Under the pieces are notes generated by a model, which saw only the letters and a program-made list of their open reading frames with translations, was not told the DNA's origin and ran no database searches. Below are positions 44,022 to 53,062 of a DNA stretch of 64,000 nucleotides, piece after piece. Within the stretch, counting starts at the first letter, position 1. Each line of letters opens with the position of its first letter. The position numbers and the translations under genes were made by a program. The stretch comes from Fibrobacterota bacterium (GTDB lineage: Bacteria; Fibrobacterota; Fibrobacteria; UBA11236): the NCBI GenBank assembly GCA_947466585.1, contig CANIEU010000004.1, forward strand, positions 1 to 64,000, read 5' to 3'.

Positions 44022-44377
44022 TGAAAACGGGCGCCCCGGTCCGCGCGTACCGTATGGTCGCTGGCGCCACCCGATCCCGGCGCAGGATCTCCCTGTTGCT
44101 CGCCGTGTTTCTCGTTCTTGCGCTGTTCCTTTCCCTGCCCGCCCAGCCGTTGACCCCCGTGGCTCAAACCCGCTCCCTGACGTCTCTCTCGGACTCCCTG
44201 CGGGCGGACAGCTTGGCGCGGGCGAAGCAGGGCTTGGCGCGTCGGGTCGACACAGCCAAGGTGGTGATGCATCACTTTGATCACAAACAGCAAATCATTA
44301 CCGGGGGCTCCATCATGGCCTGCCTGATCGGGATCATGGTGGTGATGAACAATTACAACCCCCGGGTGCCGCTCTAG
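44018..44377 (+). CDS. Small membrane protein of unknown function
   Basis: A 119-residue protein overlapping the gatB stop by 4 bp (ATGA). It has a basic N-terminus and a hydrophobic segment (~24-42, a signal anchor or signal peptide), a Ser/Leu/Arg-rich helical middle, and a C-terminal membrane helix (~94-112: GSIMACLIGIMVVMNNY). No family is recognised. The overlapping start and intact frame support a real gene. Confidence 0.55.
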   Translation: MMKTGAPVRAYRMVAGATRSRRRISLLLAVFLVLALFLSLPAQPLTPVAQTRSLTSLSDSLRADSLARAKQGLARRVDTAKVVMHHFDHKQQIITGGSIMACLIGIMVVMNNYNPRVPL

Positions 44378-44654
44378 GTATTCGGGGGCCCGGAACCCGG
44401 CTCGGACAGGGGAATTTCGGCAGGGAACCCCTCGATCTTTGATTATATTATGGGCACCAGCCAAGATTGTTGGCTCCCTCCGGACAGTACGAGTTGAACG
44501 CGCGGCAACGACAACGGCATAACAAACGCCGTGCCTGCGCTTGAACGGGGCAAACGCCCTCCGCTCCCGGACCCGCGATTTTACAACGCTTTGAACGGCC
44601 TTCCCGCAACTGGGTGCCGTTTTCCCAAGACAACCGCCTGAACTCAGGGGACGC
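44378..44654. other. Leader region upstream of rho
   Basis: About 277 bp with small hairpins such as GCCAA-GATTG-TTGGC near 44462. rho leaders are autoregulated in other bacteria; no specific element is recognised here. Confidence 0.4.
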
Positions 44655-46202
44655 ATGCAAGAGCAAGATCAAGATTTACAAGCCAATGCCGCACGTGATG
44701 CCGAAGATGCCGAAATCTACGCGCAGAACATGAAGGCCGCGGCTGCCCGGGCTGCGGCAGAGGATGAGGACGATGACGAAGACGATGATGAAGAGGACTT
44801 CGAGTTCGTGGAAGACGAGGCGGGGGCACCCAATGGCAACGTGGTGGCCCGAGGCGGCAAGGGCTACGACCCCACCCGGCAAATTGAGAATCTTTCCCAG
44901 ATCACCCACGAGCCCAACGACAGCTCACGCCGCAAGCGCAAGCGCGTGAAGCTCGACAAGATCGTCAATCGCGGCGGCCAAAATGGTCATGGCGGCCAAC
45001 GTGGGTCGAATGGTCAACGCGGCCAGAACGGGCCCGGTGGCAAGAACAACCGCCGCGAGCCGATGGATTACTCGCCCGATTTCGATCCTCGTTCCGATGC
45101 CGAGGAATATACGGCCATCATTCAGATCTCCGAGGCCGGACACGGCTTCATGCGCTCCGAGCGGCTGAACTTTCAGCCACAGGAACACGATGTGGTGATT
45201 CCACGCGACATGGTGAACCGTTACAGTTTGCGCACCGGCCACACGATTCAGGCCATCGTGCGGGGCAAGCGCAACAAGCGCCAAAAAGTGGTAAGCCAGT
45301 TGTTGGCCGTGGAAGGGATTCCGACCGCGACCTGGCGCCCCACCGCGCCCTTCCAGAACCTCACCAGCATCAGCCCTGAGGAGATGTACCACCTCTCCGC
45401 TCCCGACGACTTGGACAAGAGCATGGTGCTGCTCGAACTGCTCGCGCCCATCGGCAAGGGCCAACGTGGTTTGCTGGTGGCCCCGCCGCGCACGGGTAAA
45501 ACCATTTTGATGGAGAAGATCGCCAACGGCATCGCGACCAACCATCCCGACGCCGACATTCTCATGCTGCTCATCGACGAGCGCCCCGAAGAAGTCACCC
45601 ACCTGTCGCGTCGCATCAAGGGCAAGGTGTATGCTTCCTGCCTCGACCGTCCCATCGACGAGCATATCACGCTCAGTAAAATGGTGATGGAGATGGCCAT
45701 GCGCCGCGTGGAATGCGGCAAGGACGTTGTGATTCTGCTCGACTCGATCACCCGCATGGCGCGCGCCTTCAACAACGAATTGAAATCCTCCGGCCGCACG
45801 CTTTCGGGCGGTGTGGACGCCAAGGCCATGATGGAGCCGAAGAAGTTCTTTGGTGCCGCGCGAAAGGTGGAGGACGGCGGTTCTCTGACCATCATCGCCA
45901 CCGCGCTGGTGCAGACCGGCTCGCAGATGGACGAAGTGATCTTTCAGGAGTTCAAAGGCACGGGCAACATGGAGCTGGTGCTGAACCGTAAGCTTTCGGA
46001 GAAGCGCATCTATCCGGCCATCGACATCGGCCTTTCCGGCACGCGCCGCGAGGAGCTGATTCTGCCTCCGGAGTATTATAAGGCTTCGCAACGCTTCCGC
46101 CGCTACCTCTCGAACCTCACCGAGGCGAACCAGATGCCTGCGGCCATTCAGGCGATCGAGAAGTTCAAGACGACCGAAGAATTCGTGAACGCTTTCGTCT
46201 AA
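44655..46202 (+). CDS. rho: Transcription termination factor Rho
   Basis: A hexameric RNA helicase. 515 residues, about 95 longer than E. coli Rho because of an N-terminal extension. ~1-55 is very acidic ([20 protein letters not shown]), ~95-130 is Gln/Gly/Asn-rich ([13 protein letters not shown]) and encoded by degenerate 9-bp words. Then come the RNA-binding OB fold ([12 protein letters not shown]), Walker [16 protein letters not shown], Walker [35 protein letters not shown] and the Q/R loop region. Such N-terminal inserts are common in high-GC and FCB Rho proteins. Confidence 0.95.
   Translation: MQEQDQDLQANAARDAEDAEIYAQNMKAAAARAAAEDEDDDEDDDEEDFEFVEDEAGAPNGNVVARGGKGYDPTRQIENLSQITHEPNDSSRRKRKRVKLDKIVNRGGQNGHGGQRGSNGQRGQNGPGGKNNRREPMDYSPDFDPRSDAEEYTAIIQISEAGHGFMRSERLNFQPQEHDVVIPRDMVNRYSLRTGHTIQAIVRGKRNKRQKVVSQLLAVEGIPTATWRPTAPFQNLTSISPEEMYHLSAPDDLDKSMVLLELLAPIGKGQRGLLVAPPRTGKTILMEKIANGIATNHPDADILMLLIDERPEEVTHLSRRIKGKVYASCLDRPIDEHITLSKMVMEMAMRRVECGKDVVILLDSITRMARAFNNELKSSGRTLSGGVDAKAMMEPKKFFGAARKVEDGGSLTIIATALVQTGSQMDEVIFQEFKGTGNMELVLNRKLSEKRIYPAIDIGLSGTRREELILPPEYYKASQRFRRYLSNLTEANQMPAAIQAIEKFKTTEEFVNAFV
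44970..45050 (+). repeat. Degenerate 9-bp GGCCAAAATGGT-type repeat inside rho
   Basis: Several copies of a degenerate nine-base word encode the GQNG/GQRG run. Similar in style to the in-frame repeats in ligA and recO. Confidence 0.5.
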
Positions 46203-46243
46203 GTTCGCATCAGTTCGAATAAGTTGGTGGAAGGATCGATCCG

Positions 46244-46666
46244 ATGAACATTACCCTGCGCGGTACTCCCGATTTTCGCTTCGAGGCCAAAAGCCCCGAC
46301 AACGGCTACACCTTTTCCATCGGTGCCTCCAAAGGCATCGGCGGGGACGAGAGCGGCTTTCGCCCCATGCAGGTAATGCTAGCGTCGCTGGGCGGCTGCT
46401 CGGGGATCGACGTGATCAACATTCTCAAGAAAACTCGGGTCGACTTTGACACCGTCGATGTGGCCGTCGAGGGCGACCGCGAAGCCGGCAAGGAGCCCTC
46501 ACCGTTCACGCGCGTGAAGCTGACCTTCAAGGTCACGGGCCGCGGCGTGGAGCCGGCCAAGGTCGAAAAGGCCGTCAAATTATCCGTCGAAAAGTATTGC
46601 TCGGCAATTGCGTCGCTCAACCCGACCACCGCCGTGGAAACTGCCATCGAAATCGTGGAGGCGTGA
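46244..46666 (+). CDS. OsmC family peroxiredoxin-like protein
   Basis: A 140-residue OsmC/YhfA-type protein. The two redox-active Cys blocks are present: LASLGGCSGIDVINIL and EKYCSAIASLNPT. These proteins reduce organic hydroperoxides with thiols. Its stop overlaps the next start as TGATG. It follows rho by 41 bp with degenerate repeats (AGTTCGCATCAGTTCGAATAAG) between. Confidence 0.88.
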   Translation: MNITLRGTPDFRFEAKSPDNGYTFSIGASKGIGGDESGFRPMQVMLASLGGCSGIDVINILKKTRVDFDTVDVAVEGDREAGKEPSPFTRVKLTFKVTGRGVEPAKVEKAVKLSVEKYCSAIASLNPTTAVETAIEIVEA

Positions 46667-46947
46667 TGCGCGGATTTTTTCGTATGGCCGGTTGGCTCGA
46701 AGGCCTTTCCTACCTCTTGTTGCTTGGTGTGGCGATGCCGCTCAAATACATCTACGGTGAGCCGCTCATGGTGCGCATTGTCGGCATGGCGCACGGACTG
46801 CTGTTCCTGACCTATTTGGGGGCGGCTTTCGCGATGTACGATCGCGAGAATTGGTCACCGAAAAAACTCGCGGGTGCGTTCCTCGCCTCGTTGCTTCCCT
46901 TCGGCCCCTTCGTGTTCGATTGGAAGTTTCTCGACCGTAAAATTTGA
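46666..46947 (+). CDS. DUF3817 integral membrane protein
   Basis: A 93-residue protein with three membrane helices. The sequence GWLEGLSYLLLLGVAMPLKY followed by VRIVGMAHGLLFLTYLG is the DUF3817 signature. Function is unknown. It is translationally coupled to the OsmC gene by a one-base overlap, so the two probably act together. Confidence 0.82.
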   Translation: MRGFFRMAGWLEGLSYLLLLGVAMPLKYIYGEPLMVRIVGMAHGLLFLTYLGAAFAMYDRENWSPKKLAGAFLASLLPFGPFVFDWKFLDRKI

Positions 46948-46966
46948 GTCGGACTGACCCGCCGTT

Positions 46967-47908
46967 TTACTTCGTAGAGTCCGGGTCGCGAAATCGTTCC
47001 AGGACTTTCTGGTAGCGAGCCGTCTCTGTTTCCGTGGGTACATACCCGGCGTTCTGCACGCGATCCAACATGCGAAGAGCCCAGACCAAATCGGGATCCA
47101 TGGAATCCTCGGGAACGGTTACGGTCGAGGACGAATCGTGGCCGGGCTGCGGGCCATATTCGGATGGTCCGACTTGTGCCGAATTTTTCGCTTGTTCCGT
47201 GATTTCATCCTGTCCGGCTTGGTGCCGCAGATAAATGTCCTGATAGGTTTGAATCTCTGCGGGTGTGGCCCGGTAACCTTCCTGAACCTTGGCCTGAAGT
47301 TGCGTCGCCCATTCCAGTTCCTGCGCTGTAACAGAGTTGGAGGCTTTGCCGATCATACTCCCGCTCTCATGGGGCGCGTTGATTTTGTCTCCTGACCTTT
47401 TGTCCGCTGGTCCGGAGGGTTGCTGCGGCGCAAGCTGCTGCCTTGCCAAGCGGCTGGTAACATCTTCGTAGCGAGCGATTTCCTGGGGCGTCGCCTTGTA
47501 ATTCTCCGTCTTCACCCGACTTTCCAACGCGAGGGCCCAGTCGATCTCGGATTGTGAAACCGGGGCTGCACCGGGTGCGGTTTGATTGCCGGCATCGGAT
47601 CTCCGGGAATATTCCTGGGCGAGTTTGTGCGAGAGATCCTCGTATTGCGCCATCTCCTGCGCGTTCGGCTGATAATTTTCCGTCTTGACGCGCTTTTCCA
47701 AAGTGAGTGCCCATTGGATTTCGGCTTGGGTAATGCCCGGTGGTAAGGAGGATGCAGTCGGGGCTGCTGCACTGTCGTTCTTGACCACTGAGGCAGCGGA
47801 ACTCTTAGTGCCTGCAGCGCGCGTGCCTCCACAGGCGACGCACAGGAAGGCGGACGAAACCACCAAAAAGGCAAGCCCCAGACGCGTCATGGTTTGCGAA
47901 AGTTTCAA
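46967..47908 (-). CDS. Lipoprotein with four ~35-residue WA...Y...Y repeats
   Basis: A 313-residue lipoprotein (signal peptide, lipobox LCVAC near residue 25). The mature part holds four copies of one unit at ~58-96, ~115-153, ~190-226 and ~268-304. Copy 1 has AEIQWALTLEKRVKTENYQP and later QYEDL; copy 2 SEIDWALALESRVKTENYKA; copy 3 QELEWATQLQAKVQEGYRAT; copy 4 DLVWALRMLDRVQNAGYVPT. The spacers are low-complexity. No known repeat family is recognised. The gene overlaps the cupin gene by 4 bp and closes a three-gene operon. Confidence 0.75.
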   Translation of the reverse strand: MKLSQTMTRLGLAFLVVSSAFLCVACGGTRAAGTKSSAASVVKNDSAAAPTASSLPPGITQAEIQWALTLEKRVKTENYQPNAQEMAQYEDLSHKLAQEYSRRSDAGNQTAPGAAPVSQSEIDWALALESRVKTENYKATPQEIARYEDVTSRLARQQLAPQQPSGPADKRSGDKINAPHESGSMIGKASNSVTAQELEWATQLQAKVQEGYRATPAEIQTYQDIYLRHQAGQDEITEQAKNSAQVGPSEYGPQPGHDSSSTVTVPEDSMDPDLVWALRMLDRVQNAGYVPTETETARYQKVLERFRDPDSTK

Positions 47909-48258
47909 GCGGCGTTCTCCGAAGTAAAATGCAGCGCGATCCAGACGGCATCGTCCGAAACGGTTTCGACACGGTGTTTCCGATGGGCAGGAATCGTCAG
48001 GCTTTCTCCGGCAATCAAGTCGAGCGACGCGATCGCAGAGTCGCCCTCAGCGAAAGCCAGCCTTGCCGATCCGCGAAGCAATACGACCCATTCCTCTTGT
48101 GGCTGGTCGTACCAAAACCCCGGCGGGCTTGGCTGACCGTGCGAGACGAGGTGTTCCAAACGGAAAGCAGGATTTTTGACGAGGTCGAGGACTTCCTCGA
48201 CCGGGCTACCGTTTGGGCTGTGGAGAAGACGCGTGATAGCCGGAAGCGCGGAGGCCAT
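47905..48258 (-). CDS. Small cupin-domain protein
   Basis: A 117-residue single cupin. The barrel shows FWYDQPQEEWVVLLRGSARLAF (motif 1 without its usual His pair), GESLTIPAHRKHRVETV (motif 2 His) and WIALHF. It could bind a metal or small ligand; metal binding is uncertain because motif 1 has few His. ATG 48258 lies 4 bp after the MFS stop, and the stop overlaps the next lipoprotein start. Confidence 0.75.
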   Translation of the reverse strand: MASALPAITRLLHSPNGSPVEEVLDLVKNPAFRLEHLVSHGQPSPPGFWYDQPQEEWVVLLRGSARLAFAEGDSAIASLDLIAGESLTIPAHRKHRVETVSDDAVWIALHFTSENAA

Positions 48259-48262
48259 TTCC

Positions 48263-49522
48263 CTACATCGCCTCGTGCTTGGTCTCCCGCGTCCACAGCA
48301 GAGCCAGCAGGCTGACCAAGGCGGCCGCAGAGAGGTAGTAGCCCACATACTCCAACCCCTTGTGGGTCGCCAGCCACATCGCAATGTAAGGGGCTAAGGA
48401 AGCCCCCAGAATGCCTGCGATGTTGAAGGTGAGCGACGAACCGGTATAGCGAACCTTGGTCGGGAACAATTCCGAAAGCGTGGTGCCGAGCGGTCCGTAG
48501 GAGAGCCCCATCAGGCCAAGTCCGATGCAAAGAAAGAGTGTCACGCCGACGGTGTCGTTGGCGTTGAAGAGTCGCGCAAAGAAGAGGCCGAAGGCGAGGC
48601 TGGCAATTGCTGCACCGATTTGTGTGATGCGTCTCCCGTGACGATCGGCCAACAACGCCGAGATCGGGATCGTCGCTCCAAAGAACAGCATGCCGATCAT
48701 TTGCATGATGAGAAACCGTTCGCGCGTATATCCGAGCGCCTTGGTGCCCCAACCCAACGTGAACACCGTCATCAGGTAAAACAGCACGAACACCAGCACG
48801 GCGATCAAGGTGCCCAGCACCAAGGCTTTGCCATGCCGGGCGAAAACATCAAACATGGGCACGGCGGAACGCTCATTGCGGTCGAGTGTCTTTTGGAAAA
48901 TCGGCGTTTCCTCGAGATTCAATCGGACGTACAGACCCAGCAGTACGAGCAGCGCGCTCGCGAGGAAGGGAATGCGCCAGCCCCAGGCGAAGAACTGTGT
49001 GTCAGTGAGGGTTTCGCTGAGAATCAGGAAAATTCCGCCCGAAAAGATGAAGCCGATAGGCGCACCGAGTTGCGGGAACATGCCGTACCAAGCGCGTTTG
49101 CCGGGAGGGGCATTTTCGGTAGCCAGGAGAATCGCGCCGCCCCATTCACCGCCGAGGCCCAGTCCCTGGCCGAACCGGCAGAGGGCCAACAGAACGGGTG
49201 CCCACAATCCGATTTGCGCATAACCCGGCAACACGCCGATCAGTACCGTGGATAAGCCCATCGTGAGCAACGCCGCGACCAAGGTGGCCTTGCGTCCGAC
49301 ACGATCGCCGAAATGCCCGAACAGCGCTGAGCCGATGGGGCGCGCGAAGAAGGCCAAGGCGAAGGTGGCGAGTGACTGCAGGGTCGCCGTGGCGGGGTCA
49401 GAGGCGGGAAAGAACAGGTGCGGAAACACCAGCACCGCAGCCGTCGCGTAGATATAAAAATCGAAGAATTCTATCGCCGTGCCGATGAGGCTGGCGAATA
49501 GCACGCGGCTCGGTGAGTTCAC
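48263..49522 (-). CDS. MFS transporter of the MHS (proline/betaine-type) family
   Basis: A ~419-residue transporter with 12 membrane helices. MHS landmarks: FASLIGTAIEFFDFYIYATAA, FGHFGDRVGRKATL, RFGQGLGLGGEWGGAILLATE and LFPTKVRYTGSS. These are H+ symporters for osmolytes or carboxylates; the substrate is not predicted. The start is uncertain: GTG 49522 gives the standard N-terminus; earlier starts (49552, 49603) run into the preceding gene through a degenerate repeat. It leads the operon with the cupin and repeat lipoprotein. Confidence 0.85.
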   Translation of the reverse strand: MNSPSRVLFASLIGTAIEFFDFYIYATAAVLVFPHLFFPASDPATATLQSLATFALAFFARPIGSALFGHFGDRVGRKATLVAALLTMGLSTVLIGVLPGYAQIGLWAPVLLALCRFGQGLGLGGEWGGAILLATENAPPGKRAWYGMFPQLGAPIGFIFSGGIFLILSETLTDTQFFAWGWRIPFLASALLVLLGLYVRLNLEETPIFQKTLDRNERSAVPMFDVFARHGKALVLGTLIAVLVFVLFYLMTVFTLGWGTKALGYTRERFLIMQMIGMLFFGATIPISALLADRHGRRITQIGAAIASLAFGLFFARLFNANDTVGVTLFLCIGLGLMGLSYGPLGTTLSELFPTKVRYTGSSLTFNIAGILGASLAPYIAMWLATHKGLEYVGYYLSAAALVSLLALLWTRETKHEAM

Positions 49523-49539
49523 CCGCGAATGAACGAGAC

Positions 49540-49575
49540 CCTCGAGACTCACGAGACTATTGAGGCTGCTCGGGG
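49540..49575. repeat. Degenerate CTCGAGACT words at a gene junction
   Basis: CTCGAGACT, CACGAGACT and ATTGAGGCT follow each other across the end of the small basic protein gene and the presumed MFS leader. Confidence 0.5.
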
Positions 49576-49754
49576 TGAGAATCTGCCTGCCCGATGCTTT
49601 CATCAGAATCACCGTCGGCACCATCGGCGTCATCGTCGCTAACAATGCCGTTGGCGGCATCCTGCAGCTTGCGAAGGCGCTTTTCTTCCTTTTTCTTCTG
49701 TTTCGCCTGTTCTTTTTGACGCTTCAGAAATTCATAATTGGGTTTGGCAGGCAT
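49557..49754 (-). CDS. Small charged protein (MPAKPNY type)
   Basis: A 65-residue protein. It begins MPAKPNYEFLKRQKEQAKQ with a Lys/Gln/Glu-rich helix, then a disordered Asp/Ser/Glu tail (VSDDDADGADGDSDES). The start resembles a short, widespread family of uncharacterised bacterial proteins (from memory). Function unknown. It sits directly upstream of the MFS gene. Confidence 0.6.
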   Translation of the reverse strand: MPAKPNYEFLKRQKEQAKQKKKEEKRLRKLQDAANGIVSDDDADGADGDSDESIGQADSHPEQPQ

Positions 49755-49836
49755 CGTGCTCCGGGGCTATAAGTCGCTTTTGTTTAAAACGGCGTGTAAG
49801 TGCATGGAAGAATAGGAATTTAGAGGGGGGCGAAAC

Positions 49837-49869
49837 AAAAACGCGCTCCCGGCGGGAAGCGCGTTTTTT
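49837..49869 (-). terminator. Terminator of the cytochrome c maturation operon
   Basis: ACGCGCT-CCC pairs with GGG-AAGCGCGT; T-tract follows on the minus strand (TTTTTGTTTC). The A-tract on the other side would also serve the plus strand. Confidence 0.88.
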
Positions 49870-49889
49870 GGTGAGGTGGGGCGGGATGC

Positions 49890-51926
49890 TTAGGGTGTCG
49901 AAGGCGCGGTGTGCGCACCGGTTCTCGTTTTACGCTTCCGCCATGCCGTCAAACCCCAGATCACCAGCAGAAAAAGAACCTCGCCGCCGATGTAGCTGAA
50001 CAGCTTGATTGCTGCGCCCGAAGTGAAGCCGTAGGAATGCAGGCCCACATTGAGAAGGTTCACGCCCTGCCAAGCTATACTCACGATCACGCCTCCCAGC
50101 ACCGCGCCGGCAGCCAAACCGGTCTCGCGCACCACGCCCCAGAACTTGGAGTGGAGAAGCAGCGCGCACCAGATCACGATCAGTAGCGCTCCGTTTTCCT
50201 TGGGATCCCAACCCCAGAAGCGCCCCCAGCTTTGGTCGGCCCAAATGCCGCCCAGCACCGTGCCGATAAAGGAGAACAGCAAGCCGAAGCAAATGGTGCC
50301 GAACACCATGCGGTCGATCTCACGAAGCGAGGTGCGCTGCGCAGGGGTAGGGAAGGGCGTCCACGCTCCACGCGCCAACCGGATGTGCGCGATGGCTCCG
50401 GAGAGGGCACAGGCCGCGTAGCCAACGGTGATGGTCACCACATGGGTTGAGAGCCAGAAGTTGCTGTTGAGTACCGCCACCAGCATTTGCATGGTGTCGC
50501 CATCCGCAGCGTAACGCTGGGCGATAGTGAGAAGCACTGTGCCAAGTAAGGCGGCCGAAAGCAGCGCTACGCCCTGACGGCTCCGCGATTCAAGGAAGAG
50601 CGCAACGGCGATCGACACGGCCGCCACGAACGGAAAGGTTTCGAACAACGAGGTGACCGGCGGGCGGCGCATGATCAGGATCCGCGCCACGATGGACGCG
50701 GTCAACAAAAACAACGCCAAGCCAGAAAGCGTCCACGCGGAGCGGTAAATCCAGCGCTTGCGGAACAGGAAGAAAAGAAAGGTCGTGAACAACGCGATGT
50801 AGAACAACACCATCGCCTGATAGAGCGGGTTGACTCGGTTCTTCAGGATTTCAATGCCAAAGCGGGTGCGGCCGATTTCTGTAGCGGCTATGGTCGACAC
50901 CCCGCCATTATAGCGTTCTGCGGCTGCGGCAAAAGCGGTGGCGTTGCCCGCACGGTAGGCGTCCGTCATTTCGGCGAGGAAGGCGATTTCGTGGTTTAAA
51001 ACCTGCAGCATATTCCCGTTGGCGACTACCTCGGCCGGGCTGAACCATTCACCCGCTTTGCCGGGTTCGGGCAACACACGCAGCAACGACGGGGCCCCGG
51101 TTTGTGATTGCAGGAACATGGCGCGCGAGATGCGCACGATTTCGGACTCCACCGGGCCGACTCCACCGGAGGACTTGCCCACGCCCTCGAGGATGGCCGC
51201 GATACGCGGCGCGCGCGACATCATCTCCCAGAACGAATAGGTGGGTCCGGTAGGCAACTCCAGCAGTCTGCGGGTCTCGGGCAGCACCACCATCAACGCA
51301 GCGCTTGGCAGCGCGAATTGGACCGAACGGGTGAGGTTCAGAAACGACGCCACGTTGGTGAACGTCCGCAGCGCTTCCTCCTGCACGAGATTGCGCTTGT
51401 TCTTCGCCACCGAATCGGCCTGCGCGGCCAGCACTTGCAGGCGTTCCAGACCCGGTTCGATCTGACGGTAGGTATAGAGTCGCTTTTCTTGCGGTTTGAT
51501 ACCCATGGCCTCGGCGACCTCGGGATTGTCGATGCGGAACAGTTTGAGGTCGCCGTTCTTTTCGGGGGCGAACACGATTTGAGCCAGCACAGACAGGGCG
51601 GAACGACCCTTCAGGTTGTCGCGGCCAGACCACTGCGTCAGGGTAAGGCGTGCAAGCGTTTCCACCGGTTTGAGGCGGCCGTCATGCAAAACGGCCATGG
51701 AGGCGAACCCGTCGAGGTCGGCATCCTTTTCAAGGCCTTTCGAGGCGCGACCCAGATCTTCGGGCAATAGGGTGAACTCGCCGCCCAGATCCGACTTGGC
51801 CGGGGCAGAGGACGGCTGGGCGGACTCGTCGTCGATGCCTGCGAACGTGCGCGGAGCGACGAAGGAAAGTGCCAGCAGGCAGAGCGCCAGCACCGAGGAA
51901 CGGGAGAAAGTCTGAAAGCGGTTCAT
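49890..51926 (-). CDS. CcsA-type cytochrome c maturation protein with large N-terminal domain
   Basis: A 678-residue protein of the CcsA/CcmF haem-handling superfamily. The C-terminal half (~365-665) is polytopic and contains the haem-binding WWD motif (IWADQSWGRFWGWDPKENGALL) with flanking His residues (STHVVTITVGYAACALSG, LHSYGFTSG). The first ~365 residues follow a signal peptide and form a periplasmic domain (VLHDGRLKPVETLARLTLTQWSG) that in related FCB/PVC proteins precedes CcsA. With ResB it forms the system II synthetase that ligates haem to CxxCH apocytochromes. It overlaps resB by 4 bp. Confidence 0.9.
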   Translation of the reverse strand: MNRFQTFSRSSVLALCLLALSFVAPRTFAGIDDESAQPSSAPAKSDLGGEFTLLPEDLGRASKGLEKDADLDGFASMAVLHDGRLKPVETLARLTLTQWSGRDNLKGRSALSVLAQIVFAPEKNGDLKLFRIDNPEVAEAMGIKPQEKRLYTYRQIEPGLERLQVLAAQADSVAKNKRNLVQEEALRTFTNVASFLNLTRSVQFALPSAALMVVLPETRRLLELPTGPTYSFWEMMSRAPRIAAILEGVGKSSGGVGPVESEIVRISRAMFLQSQTGAPSLLRVLPEPGKAGEWFSPAEVVANGNMLQVLNHEIAFLAEMTDAYRAGNATAFAAAAERYNGGVSTIAATEIGRTRFGIEILKNRVNPLYQAMVLFYIALFTTFLFFLFRKRWIYRSAWTLSGLALFLLTASIVARILIMRRPPVTSLFETFPFVAAVSIAVALFLESRSRQGVALLSAALLGTVLLTIAQRYAADGDTMQMLVAVLNSNFWLSTHVVTITVGYAACALSGAIAHIRLARGAWTPFPTPAQRTSLREIDRMVFGTICFGLLFSFIGTVLGGIWADQSWGRFWGWDPKENGALLIVIWCALLLHSKFWGVVRETGLAAGAVLGGVIVSIAWQGVNLLNVGLHSYGFTSGAAIKLFSYIGGEVLFLLVIWGLTAWRKRKTRTGAHTAPSTP

Positions 51927-53062
51927 GAGCGGGCCGTTCTTTTGACGTATCCCAAAAAGTGGAGGATGAAGTGGAGCAACATGCCGCCGAACACCATCAG
52001 GCTGCTGATATAGGGCAGCAGACGGCCGGGGTTGGTGACCACGGCGAAGGTGGAATGCTCGCCGTCGTTCTCGATGCTGAAGCTGGCCTGGAAGAAGGTG
52101 TATCCCTTGTAGCGCAAAGGATTGTTCATCCAGATCTTGAGCGCGCGCGAGGCCGCGCCGTCGAGGAGATCGATGTTGCTTTCAAAACTCTTCGCGACTT
52201 CGGTGCCCGGATGCAGCGTGCGGATGAAGTCGTTGAGTTTGATGGCGAAGTCAAGCGGGTAATTGCGGCGACGCAATTGCAAGAACATCCTCTGGTCGCC
52301 GATGGAGATCGCCAGCGGATTGCGCTCCAAAGCATAAAGCAGAATGTCGCGATCGGGCGCGCCGTTCACATGCAGGGTGGCGATCAGACCGGGCGCGTTT
52401 TGCGGGGCTTCCTTCTCGGGCTTCCGCGGCTCCATGGAGGCGATGCGCGAGGCGTTCAAAAAGGGCATCACACCGCCGGTGGCCATGGAGGTGAAGGCCG
52501 CCGCATTCGGGTAGTAGGCCTTCACGGTGAGTGAGGCGGGCAGCGGATCGAACTTCACGGTTTTGCCCGGGCGCAGATGGTCGTCGATTTGGGCGACCAC
52601 GTCGTTGGTATCTCCGTGTGCCGTCCAGACGGCGACTTCCCACTCGTGATAGGCGGTGGTAAAGTGTCCCGTTTCGCCTTCGGCCAAGGTCAATTGCGAT
52701 TCCACCGCCATGGTCTGGGTGATGAAGCCGCCCACGAGCAAAAGCACCAAACCGCCATGCACGATCCACAGACCGAGTTTCCTCCACACGAGCGGCAGCA
52801 CGAGGGTCATCATCAATACGAGTTGCAGCGTCAGCACCCACAGCACGGTGGCCGTGCCGGGGAAGGGAATGACCTTGGCGACCCAGATCACGTAACCGAA
52901 AAACACGCGCTGCGCTTCGTACAAACCGTTTTCGGCTTGGTACAGCGTACCGAAAATCACCAGCAACAGCAACATGAACAAACCCGTCAGTGTGATGAGC
53001 GGGTGCAGGGCGGCTTTCGTCAGCGGATGACGCGCGGCCTTTTGTCTCCATTTGGGATTCAC
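51923..53062 (-). CDS. ResB-type cytochrome c biogenesis protein
   Basis: A 379-residue ResB/Ccs1 homologue with three N-terminal membrane helices (~20-130), a large periplasmic beta-rich domain and a last helix (~350-370). Blocks: LGLWIVHGGLVLLLVGGFIT with its His, MFLQLRRRNYPLDFAIKLNDF, GYTFFQASFS and VTNPGRLLPYISSLMVFGGM. It partners CcsA in system II. It overlaps both neighbours by 4 bp, so lipoprotein-resB-ccsA is one tightly coupled operon. Confidence 0.9.
   Translation of the reverse strand: MNPKWRQKAARHPLTKAALHPLITLTGLFMLLLLVIFGTLYQAENGLYEAQRVFFGYVIWVAKVIPFPGTATVLWVLTLQLVLMMTLVLPLVWRKLGLWIVHGGLVLLLVGGFITQTMAVESQLTLAEGETGHFTTAYHEWEVAVWTAHGDTNDVVAQIDDHLRPGKTVKFDPLPASLTVKAYYPNAAAFTSMATGGVMPFLNASRIASMEPRKPEKEAPQNAPGLIATLHVNGAPDRDILLYALERNPLAISIGDQRMFLQLRRRNYPLDFAIKLNDFIRTLHPGTEVAKSFESNIDLLDGAASRALKIWMNNPLRYKGYTFFQASFSIENDGEHSTFAVVTNPGRLLPYISSLMVFGGMLLHFILHFLGYVKRTARS

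Noticed and set aside
42600-46091. Long minus-strand frames opposite gatB and rho
   Set aside because: Both are reverse shadows of well-conserved genes and encode no recognisable domain.
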